A stretch of 64,000 bases of DNA from Chondrilla cf. caribensis (lineage: Eukaryota; Porifera; Demospongiae; Chondrillida; Chondrillidae). Below, piece by piece: positions 1-10,620 of this stretch (position 1 is its first letter; every line of letters starts with the position of its first letter). The position numbers and the translations under genes are program-made. The notes below the pieces were generated by a model. It worked only from the letters and a program-made list of their open reading frames with translations. It had not been told where the DNA came from and made no database searches. The stretch lies in NCBI GenBank assembly GCA_964020155.1, contig OZ026568.1:577001-641000 (forward strand). Direction: 5' to 3'.

Positions 1-188
1 TGCGGATGCATATGTGCATGCATATGTGTACGTATGCATGTGTGTGTGTTTGTGTGTGTTTCAGTTTGTGTGTGCGTGTTCGTGTGTGTTTCAGTTTGTG
101 TGTAGTTGTACTTATGTGTTTGTGTATGTGTGTATGTATACATAATATGTGTTTGTATGTGTGCTTGTGCCTGTGTGTGTGAGAGAGA
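1..188. repeat. TG-rich low-complexity sequence
   Basis: Degenerate tgtgtg/tgtatg sequence with repeated 'tttcagtttgtg' blocks. It appears to be intronic sequence upstream of the first visible exon of the EGF/VWD-type gene. No coding signal is seen. Confidence 0.6.
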
Positions 189-228
189 GTGTGTGTGTGT
201 AGACATCTATATGCTACTACACATGTAG

Positions 229-1685
229 GGATTATTCAGAACGAAAGTGAGAGTCTGTTCACCTACAGTGGCAACCAGTCTTGGGCTGACTACTACGATC
301 CATTGTTTTCTCCTGTGTTTGAGCCAACGTTTTCAGACCCAGACCTGGAGGAGGATGCTAGAGAGATTTGCGATGGGGACACTTTCTGTCTCTTTGACAT
401 TGCAGCGACAAAAAGAGTGGACATAGGAATGTCTACAATGATGGGAAACCAGGATCTTGATAGAATTACTGAGCTTTCACTTCCTGGTGAGTGGCAGAGT
501 GATTGGGTAAGGTATATGCACAGGTAACCTCTTGAGTGGAGGCATGGGTGGATACAGTACCATACATGCGTATATGTAGGTACAATAATGTACTCAAATA
601 ATAATAAAATGTCCAAAGTAGGTATTGTAGTTATTGCACCTCATCATTCCATTTCAGTTGTATGCAATCCGGAATGTGGACATGGACTGTGTGTGGAGAA
701 TGATACGTGTAGTTGTGACCTTGGATACAAAGGGAGACTCTGTAATGAGTCAGGTATTTGCTATTGCACTGCATGTGTGTAGTGTGATGTGTATAGTGTG
801 TACCCTATGTAATACTGCATGTAGCACTTGTACAGTGGTCATCTGAAGACTATGCACACACACACATACGTATGCACGCATGTACACATGCACACACACA
901 AAATGATATACAGGATGTACAGCTTATATGGATGATATTGGACATGCATTATTTGATTGTTTTCATATATCATAATGTACAGATGTCGGTCCTTGTGATG
1001 TGAACATTTGTCAGAATGGAGGAAGGTGTACCAGAGTGTCCGACACACAAAGGTGTGACTGTAGGGAGGGGTACGTCGGGGACAGGTGTGAAACAGGTAA
1101 AGATCAACTACACATCTCTCTTGCATTGGCAGTGTGGACTCACAGTACATAGTCGATTAATTTTAATTGCAATTATGCAATACTGACTGAGTATGAGTAC
1201 ATGAAAATCAATATCACCTCCGTATATGATGGAACTAATAAATGTCTTATCAAGAGTGTATGGCATTCCTTGTGCTATGATCAGTGATATCATCAATGAT
1301 GATGTTCATCAGTGATGTTCGTCAATGTCACTTACTGATGATGCTAATGAGTGTGTGATTACATGATCTTAACATGTATTGTGCTTTGTTTGTTCTTGTA
1401 GCCATGGTAACCCCTAACGTTATCCTCTGGAGGAGGTCACCAATTGGAGTGGTGGTCATCTGGCGTGTCTCCTCCATCCATCCAGTGGAGAGGTTCCGTC
1501 TGACTGTGTTCGACACCACCTCAGGGAACACAAACATCCTGAACCTGGTGTTTGAGGCAGACCTTCAGCCGAGGATCTCTGCATTCCACATCTTTCTTAC
1601 TCGCGGTCACCAGTACACAGTGCAGGTGGAGGCTAGAGTGAACGGTCGATATGGAATACCAGGAGCTATTGATGTGAACTTCTAG
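229..1685 (+). CDS. 3' exons of a VWD/EGF-type extracellular protein (5' end outside window)
   Basis: Four exons join in a single phase: 229-486, 658-753, 983-1096 and 1402-1685 (stop TAG). Each is flanked by AG and GT; donors include GTGAGT, GTATTT and GTAAAG. Exon 1 encodes a segment with 'FSDPDLEEDAREICDGD', 'FCLFDIAAT' and 'IGMSTM', which resembles the region after the VWD domain in mucin-4/SUSD2-type proteins. Exons 2 and 3 each encode one EGF repeat with six cysteines (for example CDVNICQNGGRC...CDCREGYVGDRC). The last exon encodes about 94 residues with no recognised domain or transmembrane helix, so the product is probably secreted or continues an extracellular stalk. An AATAAA at 1864-1869 is a plausible polyadenylation signal. 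The upstream part of the gene lies outside the window, so full identity is unknown. Confidence is high for the exons and moderate for the family. Confidence 0.8.
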
Positions 1686-3460
1686 CAGTGATGTTTACTG
1701 AGAATCACTACAATAGGCTAGGCTACAACATAGGACTACTTAAGGACAGTGTGTCAGCCATTTATCTCAATCCATATATACTTAATACTTTGCAATTTGA
1801 ATTATTACTTATTATTACTCATCACTCAGCTGCCTTATATATTATTTGGTTGAAATCATTAAAAATAAAGGATCATTGCTGGATGTACTGTATTGAAGTG
1901 TGCATGCATGACACATCACGACAACAATGTACACTACAACCTGTCTCTAAAGAGGGACCAACACATTATACACTTTAATGTATATACCCGACTTGCAACA
2001 AGAGATGACCTATCTTTGAAGATACCCTATGCCCTGAACCAAGTGGTCGTCCCAAAGATGTGATATACAGTGAATACTCGTTAATCCGCTTCAATTCCTT
2101 TTCGAAGAATATGGTGGATTAATGAGTTTGACTTAATAACTGAATAATATTTATTGGCATTTGTACATTACATTGATACTGGGATATTGTGACTGATTGA
2201 AAGGTTTGGGGATAAAGTGATGGCAGATTAACGAGAATTCACTGTACATATATAAATCATTCCATATTTTTATTATTCCTTCCATATTTTTGGCTATATG
2301 ACCAATGATGACTATATATATATATATATATAACACTGGTAATAGTTATAAGGTAAATAATGATATATAATATTGGTCTATACTGTACATACATGTGCAT
2401 GTATGAATACATACATTAATATACAGTACATGTACAGGTATAATGGAGATACATACGTACAATACTTACACACTCATAAACATGAATGCATTTTGGTTCA
2501 ATTTTGAATGAATGGAGTGATACAGTATTTACAAATAATACAATTGCATTTTTAGATGTAATTCTCTACTAATTCAGTCTCCAATTTGTAACTAATCCTG
2601 ATATTAATCAACGAAAGTATTATGATGTCACACATAAATTATCATTAGACTTACATAAACATCGATATGAACATTCTTTGATACTTTCAACATTGAAACA
2701 TACCATGCATACACAATATACTATACACCAGTATGCTTGCATAATAATGTAACGTAATGCTGTTATTGCAATAATGCAAAAGCACACATGTATGTAGGCA
2801 TACCCAGTACAATCATACATGTGTGAATATTTCATTTATGATGTTTATATTTCTGATGCAGATAGTCAAAACAGTTGACGTCATCATTTGGCAGGGTAAT
2901 TCCTAGCTAATGACCAGTGGGAACTGAAGTACAACATTGTTTACATAACTAGCTCCTGTGTGTAAACATGTTTAGCAGAAAGACGTAAAGGGAACTTGTA
3001 CTATTCTAACAGCTGGATCGATGGAGTGTACAGTATACATCGCCATAGAGATGACCTTCACAAAATGTAGCAAGTGAACACAGCATAGGCGGCGGAACGG
3101 GGGGGGGCAGGGGGGCCATGCCCCCCACTCATCACAAAGGTGGGGTCAAGAATGTCTATGTAGAGTATTGCATGCATGGACACAATTGCAATATTAATCA
3201 TGAACTCAGCACCATGGCCTTCAGGCCTCCCCTACTTGCCAAACTATTCCTCCACCTACCCTATGGGAACATGTTCAGTCTGACACAACTACAGTTGAAC
3301 ACTTATAAAACAAACCAGAAATTCCGAGGCAATCTGTTTGTTATAAGCAGGAGTTTGTCATATCAGGACAATTTCCTATGAGATACTGTAGCACATGGTT
3401 GAGATCATTGCTTTGTTATATCAAGAACTTTGTTATAGATGAGTTTTTCATAAGAGTGCT
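1686..3460. other. intergenic, no gene seen
   Basis: AT-rich sequence with a short (TA)n run near 2313-2330. A G/C-homopolymer-rich patch at 3088-3128 resembles a patch at 14868-14925 and may be the end of a dispersed repeat. No reading frame here has convincing codon structure or splice context. Confidence 0.5.
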
Positions 3461-3504
3461 CCACTGTATTACAGTAAGAATACAATCACTTGATGATACT
3501 GTCT

Positions 3505-3790
3505 GTATGTATGCATGCATTTGCATGTTGAAACACACCAGTGCAAGATACTTCGTGTACATGCATGCTTGCATTTGTTTGCATGTTGGAGGGTACTAGA
3601 GTTTATACTGTGTGTGCATGCACATTTTTGTTTGCATGTTGAAATGTAACGGTGTTTAATACTATGAGTGCATGTATATTGTTGTTTGCATGTTGAAATG
3701 TAATGGTGTATAATACTATGAGTGCATGCATGCATTTGTTTGCATGTTGAAAGGTGTAATATATAATACTATGTATTCATGTATGTTATG
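3505..3790. repeat. short imperfect tandem repeat built on 'tttgcatgttga'
   Basis: About four to five imperfect units of roughly 60 bp, each holding 'tgtttgcatgttgaaa' followed by 'taatactatgagtgcatg'. The units are visible at about 3520, 3570, 3630, 3685 and 3735. No coding meaning is inferred. Confidence 0.65.
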
Positions 3791-4163
3791 TATGAATGTA
3801 CATAATAAGTATGTGAACATCCACCAGTGTATAATACTTTGTGTACACTAATACTCATTTATCAACATTCTGATAAAATGTTACATGGGGACCCTCAAGG
3901 ACCCAAGAAATGTATACTATCTGTAGATTGGTAGTTTGAAGCTTTGATCCAATTGAACTAATGAACACATTATTGCACTGGATGTCGAGATACGGTACAT
4001 TGTTACTTAGGAGAGGTGGTCTCCATGTACATAGGCTGTCCTTAATAGAGGTTCCCTTCATATGTTCAAACTACAGCCTTCTTCAGTGTGTGCCTGGAAA
4101 GGAATGTAAACATGTTTATACAACCTGATTGTACTTTGCACTTTATGCGTGATTCGTTTCTGT

Positions 4164-4303
4164 TGACGTCACTTTCAATAACAATATACCAAAACATTAC
4201 GTCATGAAGTTCCCCATTGATTTTTAATATTAGGTTTATAAACTATTTTGAATTGGATTGAAACCACCAAACAACATTATACAAAGAATTTGGTTATAAA
4301 AAG
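4164..4303 (+). promoter_or_regulatory. core promoter of the first Tlde1-like gene: CRE-like sites plus TATA box
   Basis: A perfect TGACGTCA lies at 4164-4171 and a TTACGTCA at 4197-4204. A TATA box (TATAAAAAG) lies at 4295-4303, about 80 bp before the ATG. The same arrangement, a TTACGTCA followed by TATAAAAGG, stands before the second gene copy (13354 and 13450). That supports a real, inducible-type promoter. Function is inferred from motif matches only. Confidence 0.6.
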
Positions 4304-4381
4304 GGTCCTTCTGATCCCCAGTTAGTTAGTACATATATTTGTAGCTTAGCAGCTAGTGAAGGTGTGATTTTGTCTGTTACA

Positions 4382-4876
4382 ATGAAGGCTACCTTGCTCA
4401 TATCCCTACTGGGTCTCTACCTTGTGGTCCCCGAGACACAAGGATATGTAACCTGCTTCTATGCCAGCTCACAGAATACAATCAGGTGTGGCAGTGTGAC
4501 ATGCTCCACCAGAACACCAACAGTTCCCTTACCTAAAGGATGGTATCGTGTTGGAGAGTTCTACAATCGAGGGAACGTTCCATGGTTCAACCTGTATCCA
4601 CAGAGGTCAAGTGGAGGCTATTGGGACTACCACACCAGGAGTCCAGACCATGGTTGTAGAGGAGGTTTTGGGCTGCATTCTGGTACCATCAGTGAAGGCT
4701 GCATCACTGTGGGGTCTGATCCGTGTTTTGACAAGCTGAAGAAAATTATCGAGAGTCATGGGACTTCAAGTACTAGAGTTGCGGAATGCCGAGGGTGTCG
4801 CTGGGGACTCTGTCTAGGAGGACAATCAACCACCACAAGGACCCTCTACGACCTGGTCTGGGTGCAATCTCTCTAA
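4382..4876 (+). CDS. secreted Tlde1/DUF2778-like L,D-transpeptidase-fold protein, copy 1
   Basis: Single-exon gene of 164 aa. The ATG at 4382 is chosen over an upstream in-frame ATG at 4364 because it matches the start of the paralogue at 13533 (MKATLL versus MKVTLV). Residues 1-21 form a clear signal peptide. The core runs 'GWYRVGEFYNRG', 'VPWFNLYP', 'GGYWDYHTRSPD', then 'FGLHSGTISEGCITV'. The last motif matches the signature of Tlde1/DUF2778 domains, a conserved His (H99) before S-x-GCI with the nucleophile Cys (C107). Known bacterial members are L,D-transpeptidases or carboxypeptidases acting on peptidoglycan. Eight other cysteines (5, 36, 41 and the C-terminal set among them) suggest disulfides in an extracellular protein. 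Single-copy structure, signal peptide and eukaryotic promoter argue against bacterial contamination. The enzyme assignment is inference from motif pattern; alternatives are an unrelated cysteine-rich secreted protein. Confidence 0.75.
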   Translation: MKATLLISLLGLYLVVPETQGYVTCFYASSQNTIRCGSVTCSTRTPTVPLPKGWYRVGEFYNRGNVPWFNLYPQRSSGGYWDYHTRSPDHGCRGGFGLHSGTISEGCITVGSDPCFDKLKKIIESHGTSSTRVAECRGCRWGLCLGGQSTTTRTLYDLVWVQSL

Positions 4877-5517
4877 CTCTCCACAGTACATATGTACATT
4901 GCATGTCATTGCACAATCACTATTAGCAACTACATTAATCCTTGTTATTATATTAATTTCATCATCAATTATTTACAGTTGAAGTGTGCTAAAGCTTTAA
5001 TTATTCCGTGGATAATTCAATACTAGAGCAAGTACCTGTAGTCAGAGCACCTATATACTGTACATATATACTTGATGTGCCCTATTTGAGTGGTTGGTCC
5101 TCTCAATGAGGACTGAGGTGATATCTATCATAAAATGTACACACTCCCTTCACTAGCTAATTTACTAATAGGTATGCCGTCATCAGCACAAATATTATAC
5201 TTTTGTAGGTACATTCCAATGGGGGTGCTATAGACATCTTGGTGACTGACCAGGTAAAATATAATCACATTTTCTTGCTGCATGGCTGGTCACCACGGGT
5301 TGCCCAGTGTCCATATCAAATTTATCAACATAAATTATGATTCATGCACACCTTCCTGGGTGTGCTGTAGGCCTGTCAAATTTCATTTCTGGTCATCACC
5401 ACAACCACTCTGGTGTCCATGTCATAAGTCATAGCTCAAATATTAATGCATATAAACCCTCTTGGAGGTAGTATGGACCTAGTGATGACAGCAAGATGTG
5501 TTTTCTTGCCAGTCACA
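4877..5517. other. intergenic with fragments of the 'cccagtgtccatat' repeat
   Basis: No gene is seen. Phrases such as 'ggtcaccac', 'cagtgtccatat' and 'tcatagctcaaatattaatgc' recur in the tandem repeats at 6352-7540, so this looks like decayed copies of the same repeat family. Confidence 0.45.
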
Positions 5518-5775
5518 AAAGCTCCCCAGTGTCCATATGATACATACAATAACGTATCATAACGTTTATAGATCACTTTAGTACGTAGCAACTACATAAA
5601 TGTATGAGTGCATTGAATACTCATAACACTCCAACCTATAAAGGCTATTTCAGCTACCTTTCACTGTAGTGAGAAAAGTACCAGTTTCATTGAAGATGAA
5701 TTCCAGTTAAAAATAGTTGAATGCTCCTGGCATGTTTCAGGATTCATTCAAACAGGCTTTCACCATTGGTGAATT
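5518..5775. repeat. dispersed duplicate, copy 1 (partner at 8892-9165)
   Basis: Shares a colinear stretch with 8892-9165, including 'ctccccagtgtccatatga', 'gtagtgagaaaagtaccag' and 'atagttgaatgctcctgg'. Similarity extends to 'acaggctttcac.attggt'. In this copy the block abuts an orphan EGF exon. Confidence 0.75.
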
Positions 5776-5787
5776 ACATGCATTATG

Positions 5788-5899
5788 TTGGTCCTTGTGA
5801 TGTGAACATTTGTCAGAATGGAGGAAGGTGCACCAGAGTGTCGAACATACAAAGGTGTGACTGTAGGGAGGGGTACATCGGGGACAGGTGTGAAACAGG
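5788..5899 (+). pseudogene. orphan duplicate of the second EGF exon
   Basis: Nearly identical to the EGF exon at 983-1096, with the same six-cysteine frame (CDVNICQNGGRC...CDCREGYIGDRC). It keeps the splice donor (GAAACAG|GTAAAG) and about 45 bp of the downstream intron. The acceptor is lost: the source reads 'tacagATGTCGG' and here the sequence is 'gcattatGTTGG'. No companion exons are found nearby. It is best read as a copied exon without a host gene. Inclusion in an unseen transcript is possible but unsupported. Confidence 0.75.
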
Positions 5900-6351
5900 T
5901 AAAGATCAACTACACATCTCTCTTGCATTGGCAGCGTGGACCCACTCACATGTACTTGTATAGAGATCAATTCCATAAATGTATAATATTATTATCAATA
6001 CAAAGCCCTTGAGGGTTTATGAAGGATTATACTCTTACATTCAATGCAATTTTGTATTTTCAAAATAGTATTATATCTACGTATACAGTACTATAGTGTT
6101 TATATCTACAGTATTATAGAATTAATATCTACAGTATTATAGTGCTTTAAATTTTAAAATATACAATCTCGGCAAGTTGTCCAGGCCCCATTCCACTGTA
6201 TGGTTCAACTTGTCACTACACATATTTTATGCAGTACCTACAGTGAGTCTGAACATAATACATATTATATATAATATGTTTGTACTGTGTGTAAATGACA
6301 AATTTACGAGTGATTTCATCGAAGATAATCAGCACGTGATTACAGGAATGT

Positions 6352-7540
6352 GAAAAACACTTATAATGGAATGTACATACAATAGTATACACATTACTAT
6401 ATGTGCCATATGGACACTGGGGAGTTTTGATTAAAAATAAAACGCATCTTTTTATTATCAGAAGGACTGTACTAGTTCCAGGAGTGTGTCCGTGCATTCG
6501 TATTTGTGCTATGATGCATCACGTTCACACAGGAGAGGCCATTGTGACAGGGAAAAAATTGACATTTTTGCTTGTCGCCACGAGGCTTACAGAACACTCA
6601 GGACGCTGTGTGCATGTATCCGAAATTGTGCTGGTGAGTTTGGCATATGGACTAATGGGTAGCCCTTGATGACCAGCAAAGGAATGCAAAATTACCTGAG
6701 TGATCACCACAAGGTGTATTGTACTTATATTAGAATGTACATACAAAAGTATAATATGTAATATTATATGTGTCATATGGACACCAGGGAAAATCTTAAC
6801 CTGCTATAAAACATAACATTTTTGCTATCAGAAGGGCCACATTGCTTCCAGAAGTGTGTCCGTTTATCTGTATTCAAGCTATAATTCATCATGTGCACAC
6901 AGGAGAGGCCGTGGTGTCAAGCAATAAAATTTGACATTTTTTGCTTGTCACCACAAGGCCTATAGCACACTCAGGACAGTGCGCATGCATTCGACATTGT
7001 GTTGGCAAGTTTGGCATGGACACTGGACAGACCCTGGTGACCAGCAACTGAAAGTGAAATTACCTGAGTGATCACCACAAGGGGTATTAAACTTATATTG
7101 GAATGTACTTACATAAGTATAATATGCTTTATTATATGTCATATGGACACCGGGGAGAATTTTTGATGGGCGACAAAGTGCATTTTGTTTGGTGTCAGTA
7201 AGATCGTACTACTTCCAGGAGTTTGTTCATGCATCCGTATTTATGTTTCATAAGTTTAATGACACTGCCCTACCCCCTATCCTAAAGCTAACCCTATCCC
7301 TAAATGAATTTCTGATTGATGACCAAAGGTATCTTGTTTGCTATCAGAAGGACCGTACTACTACCAAAATGGTGTCCATGCACCTGTATTTCAGCTATGA
7401 TGCATTATGTGACCGCTGGAGTGGCCGTGATGACCAGCAAAAATTAACATTTTTTGCTGGTCACCATGTGTTGATAAGATTGATATGGACACTGGGCAGC
7501 CCCTCGTGACCAACAATAGAATGTAAAATTACCCGAGTAA
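6352..7540. repeat. tandem repeat, unit about 365 bp, roughly three copies
   Basis: Units start near 6352, 6723 and 7088. Shared landmarks in order are 'cttatattggaatgtacat', 'tatgtcatatggacac.gggga', 'ctatcagaaggaccgta', 'acacaggagaggccgtg', 'ttgacattttttgcttgtc', 'ggacactgg.cag' and 'tacctgagtgatcaccaca'. The third unit diverges in its middle. Short open frames in these units are not preserved between copies. Confidence 0.75.
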
Positions 7541-7549
7541 TCACCACAG

Positions 7550-8100
7550 CAAAGTTACATCAGGAAGTGCTAAATATTTGTATGTATTGGAAGGTATATA
7601 TAGGATCAAATATTCCTTCTTGCTTAGTTCATGGGAGAGGGGCGTGTCAATATCATACTTTGGGGAGATATAGCTGTGATGATAACTTAAGAAACAATTC
7701 GCATCTCTGTAGGTGGCCCATAGCCAAAACTACATCCGGAGGTGCTTAATATTTTTTATGTATGGGAAGGTATAGGATCAAGTAATGCTGGGCATCTTCT
7801 TGCGTAGTTCATGGGAGAGAGGGCGTTTCATCATGATACTTTAGGGAAACCCAGCTGTGGGCTTGTACTAACTAATGAAATAGCTTCCATCTCTGTAGAT
7901 GGTTCCTAACCCTACCTAAATCAGGAGGTGCTTAATTTCTAATGTATGGGAAGGTATGAGATCAAAAAGTGCCTTCTTGTGTAGCTCATGGAAGAGGGGA
8001 AGAGCATGGAAGAGCAAACTGTGGACATGTACTAACTTATAAAACAAGTCCCATCTCTGTAGGCAGTACCTAACCCTAATTACATCTGGAGGTGTTTAAT
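7550..8100. repeat. tandem repeat, unit about 180 bp, three copies
   Basis: Each unit carries 'aactacatc.ggaggtgcttaat', 'tatgggaaggtat.ggatcaa', 'cttcttgc.tagttcatggga' and 'catctctgtaggtgg'. Units begin near 7550, 7730 and 7915. No coding content. Confidence 0.7.
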
Positions 8101-8891
8101 GTACATACATCAAAAAATATCAAGCATCTCTGAATGTAGCTGGGGTTATGAGCCACATATTGAAATGGGAATTGTTCAGCATTTAGTTATTGCCATCAGC
8201 TAGGTCTGGTGAAAATATCAAGTTGACAAACCCTCATTCACATGAGTAATGCAAGAAGGTGCTTAGCAATTTACTCTCCTATTCTCTCTGATACATTGAA
8301 AAAATATTTAGCACCTCTAAATGTAGCTTGAATCACACTGTCACACAGTCAATATGGGCCACGTATTGAGACGGAGATTGTTTCAATATTTAGTACAGGC
8401 CATCAGCTAGCTCTGTTGGAAATATCAAGTAGACATGCCTCTTTTCCAATGAGTTATACAAAAAGGTGCCTAGCGTCTTTTTCACCTATACTCTCCCATA
8501 CATTGAAATAATATTAAGCACCTCCGAATGTAGAAATGATTACAGGCCACATATGGAGATGGGAATTACTTCATAGGTTAGTTCATGTCATCAGCTAGAT
8601 CTGTTAAATTGACATGGCCCCTCTCTTATGAGTTATGCAAGAATGTGCTTAGCATTTTATTCTCCTATTCTCTCCCATACATCGAAAAAATGTTAAGCAC
8701 CTCTGAATGTAGATGGGGTTGCGGGACATGTATTGAGATGGGAATTGGTTCAGCATTTAATTCATGCCATCAACTAGATATGGTAAAATTATCAAGCTGA
8801 CACGACCCCTCTCCTATGCATTATGTAAGAAGATGCTTAGCATATTATTCTCCTATGTATACTGTCTCAGAGTCTCCCATACATTGTCATG
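8101..8891. repeat. tandem repeat, unit about 190 bp, four copies
   Basis: Units share 'agcacctctgaatgtagat', 'gggaattg.ttcagcattta', 'gccatcagctagatctg', 'tgacatg.cccctctc' and 'gcttagca.ttattctccta'. They begin near 8105, 8300, 8505 and 8690. The array directly follows the 180-bp array, so repeat families are stacked here. Confidence 0.7.
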
Positions 8892-9165
8892 TAAGCTCCC
8901 CAGTGTCCATATGATACAAACAATAATACAATATAATAATAATATATGTAGATCACTTCAGTAGATAGCATCTACCAACTACATACGTAAATGCACAAGT
9001 GCATTGAAGACTCATAATATTCCAGTGTATAAAGGCCATTTATATCTTTCCTGTAGTGAGAAAAGTACCAGTTCCTTCGAAGACGAATTCTTATTGGAAA
9101 ATAGTTGAATGCTCCTGGTGCCTGTTCCAGTATCCATTTGAACAGGCTTTCACAATTGGTAAAAA
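8892..9165. repeat. dispersed duplicate, copy 2 (partner at 5518-5775)
   Basis: Colinear with 5518-5775 through 'gaatgctcctgg' and 'caggctttcacaattggt', then the two diverge. Here no EGF exon follows, so the shared block ends before the exon that copy 1 carries. Confidence 0.75.
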
Positions 9166-10220
9166 TGGCATTCCCACATGAGATGTTAAACTGTCACAGG
9201 ATCTAACACACACAAGAACACATTTACACCAGTTTAATTTCAGGTTTGTACACATTAGCATTACTGTTAGATGCATGCTTGCTGTCAGGTGGACATACCC
9301 ACACTGAGTCACAAATGTCATACATGTACATATTTAGGAAGCTGAATGATTACACCTCACAACCCAGGGCTCTATGGATGTTAGATACAATTTGAGCATT
9401 TTAAGTAGCACATCACATTAATTTTTTCATTTTCATATTATAAATTTCATAGGATTCTATCATAATTTGGGTCAGTAGATGTAGAATAACTCAAGCTAAA
9501 TAATTTTATATAACTAGTTGTGAATGAAGTTCAGAACCTCGCAAATGCTTGGATATTGATTATGTCATCAACATCGTCAACATGATGCCACGTTACTAAT
9601 TACAACCATTAAAATTATGTCTGCCAACATGGACGTCACAATGGCTGTGCATTTCGATGTCCCCAATGTAGACTACAAATCGCAGACTTCACAGAATATT
9701 AATCGAAAAATCTGTTCCGCAGGAAAATTGTAAGACATTGTTCTTGTGATGTGAAGCCAATGAACGTTGTCACAAGACAAAATCTGGATCCAGGGGCACT
9801 CGATGAAGAAAAAACTTCAGGCGTTGTGGTATAGCGAGTAAGTGGGCTAGACTTGAATGATAACCTCAGTCTGATACCTCACCATTGCCCCTATTCGACG
9901 TGTGGCACCAATCGCCATGCTGACCTCGCAGTCGTTTGCTGCGCCTGACACAAATTTGATATATTGGACAAAATTCATCACAAAAATTCATTGAGACACC
10001 TTCGGCCAATTAAGAACATGGGTGCCCTCGATCGGACTCTGCTAACGAACGGAAACAATTACCTCGCTAACGCTCGGTAATTAATCCTTTATTGGCTTTC
10101 TTGAAATACATTAAAATTAGACCAAATACTTTCTGAAACAGAACAGTGGGTGTCCACATATGGACCAATGTGGCTGCTGCTATTTGTTGCCCTCAAATGG
10201 AATAGCAAATTGAACCTTTA
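9166..10220. other. no gene recognised; includes a GC-richer patch
   Basis: The stretch 9600-10090 is richer in CpG than its surroundings and could hold an unrecognised element or an untranslated exon. No reading frame, terminal inverted repeat or RNA gene could be supported. Confidence 0.35.
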
Positions 10221-10224
10221 AACC

Positions 10225-10620
10225 GAAGTACAAATTAATGCTATTTCCGACAATTCATATTTCTCAATCAAAGTACCAATCTGTAATGATGTTAGACAAA
10301 TTAGCAGTATTGGAGGAAAGTACAAGACCACTACATACCATTGTCAGTATTTCACACCAACAGAACATGGATCAACAAGGTCAGGGGTCACTGTCCATAG
10401 CAACACTACACTGCAATAGTATAGCTGCAGTTAAGAATGCATCACTGGATATAACGTTCTTAACTCACATCAGCCTTTGCACAGGCCATGTATTTGCAAT
10501 GAACCTCTCCCAATCATTATTGAAATAATTGTTATAATGAGGTAGTTCACACCTACTGATCATGGGCAATCAGAATTGATGTGCAGATGTATAGGTGAAC
10601 ATGGGGCATACGTAGATGTT
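10225..10620 (+). pseudogene. conserved coding-like fragment, copy 1 (partner at 12810-13080)
   Basis: One forward frame, 10225-10419, encodes a peptide with 'GKYKTT', 'QYFTPTEHG' and 'RSGVTV'. The partner at 12810-13004 encodes 'GKYKTT', 'QYFVPTEHG' and 'RSGVAV' in the same frame, with nucleotide differences that mostly keep the residues. Similarity continues for about 200 bp past the stop ('tgat.atggg.aatcaga'). No domain is recognised and no start codon or splice partner is evident. It may be an exon remnant of a duplicated gene. Confidence 0.45.
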
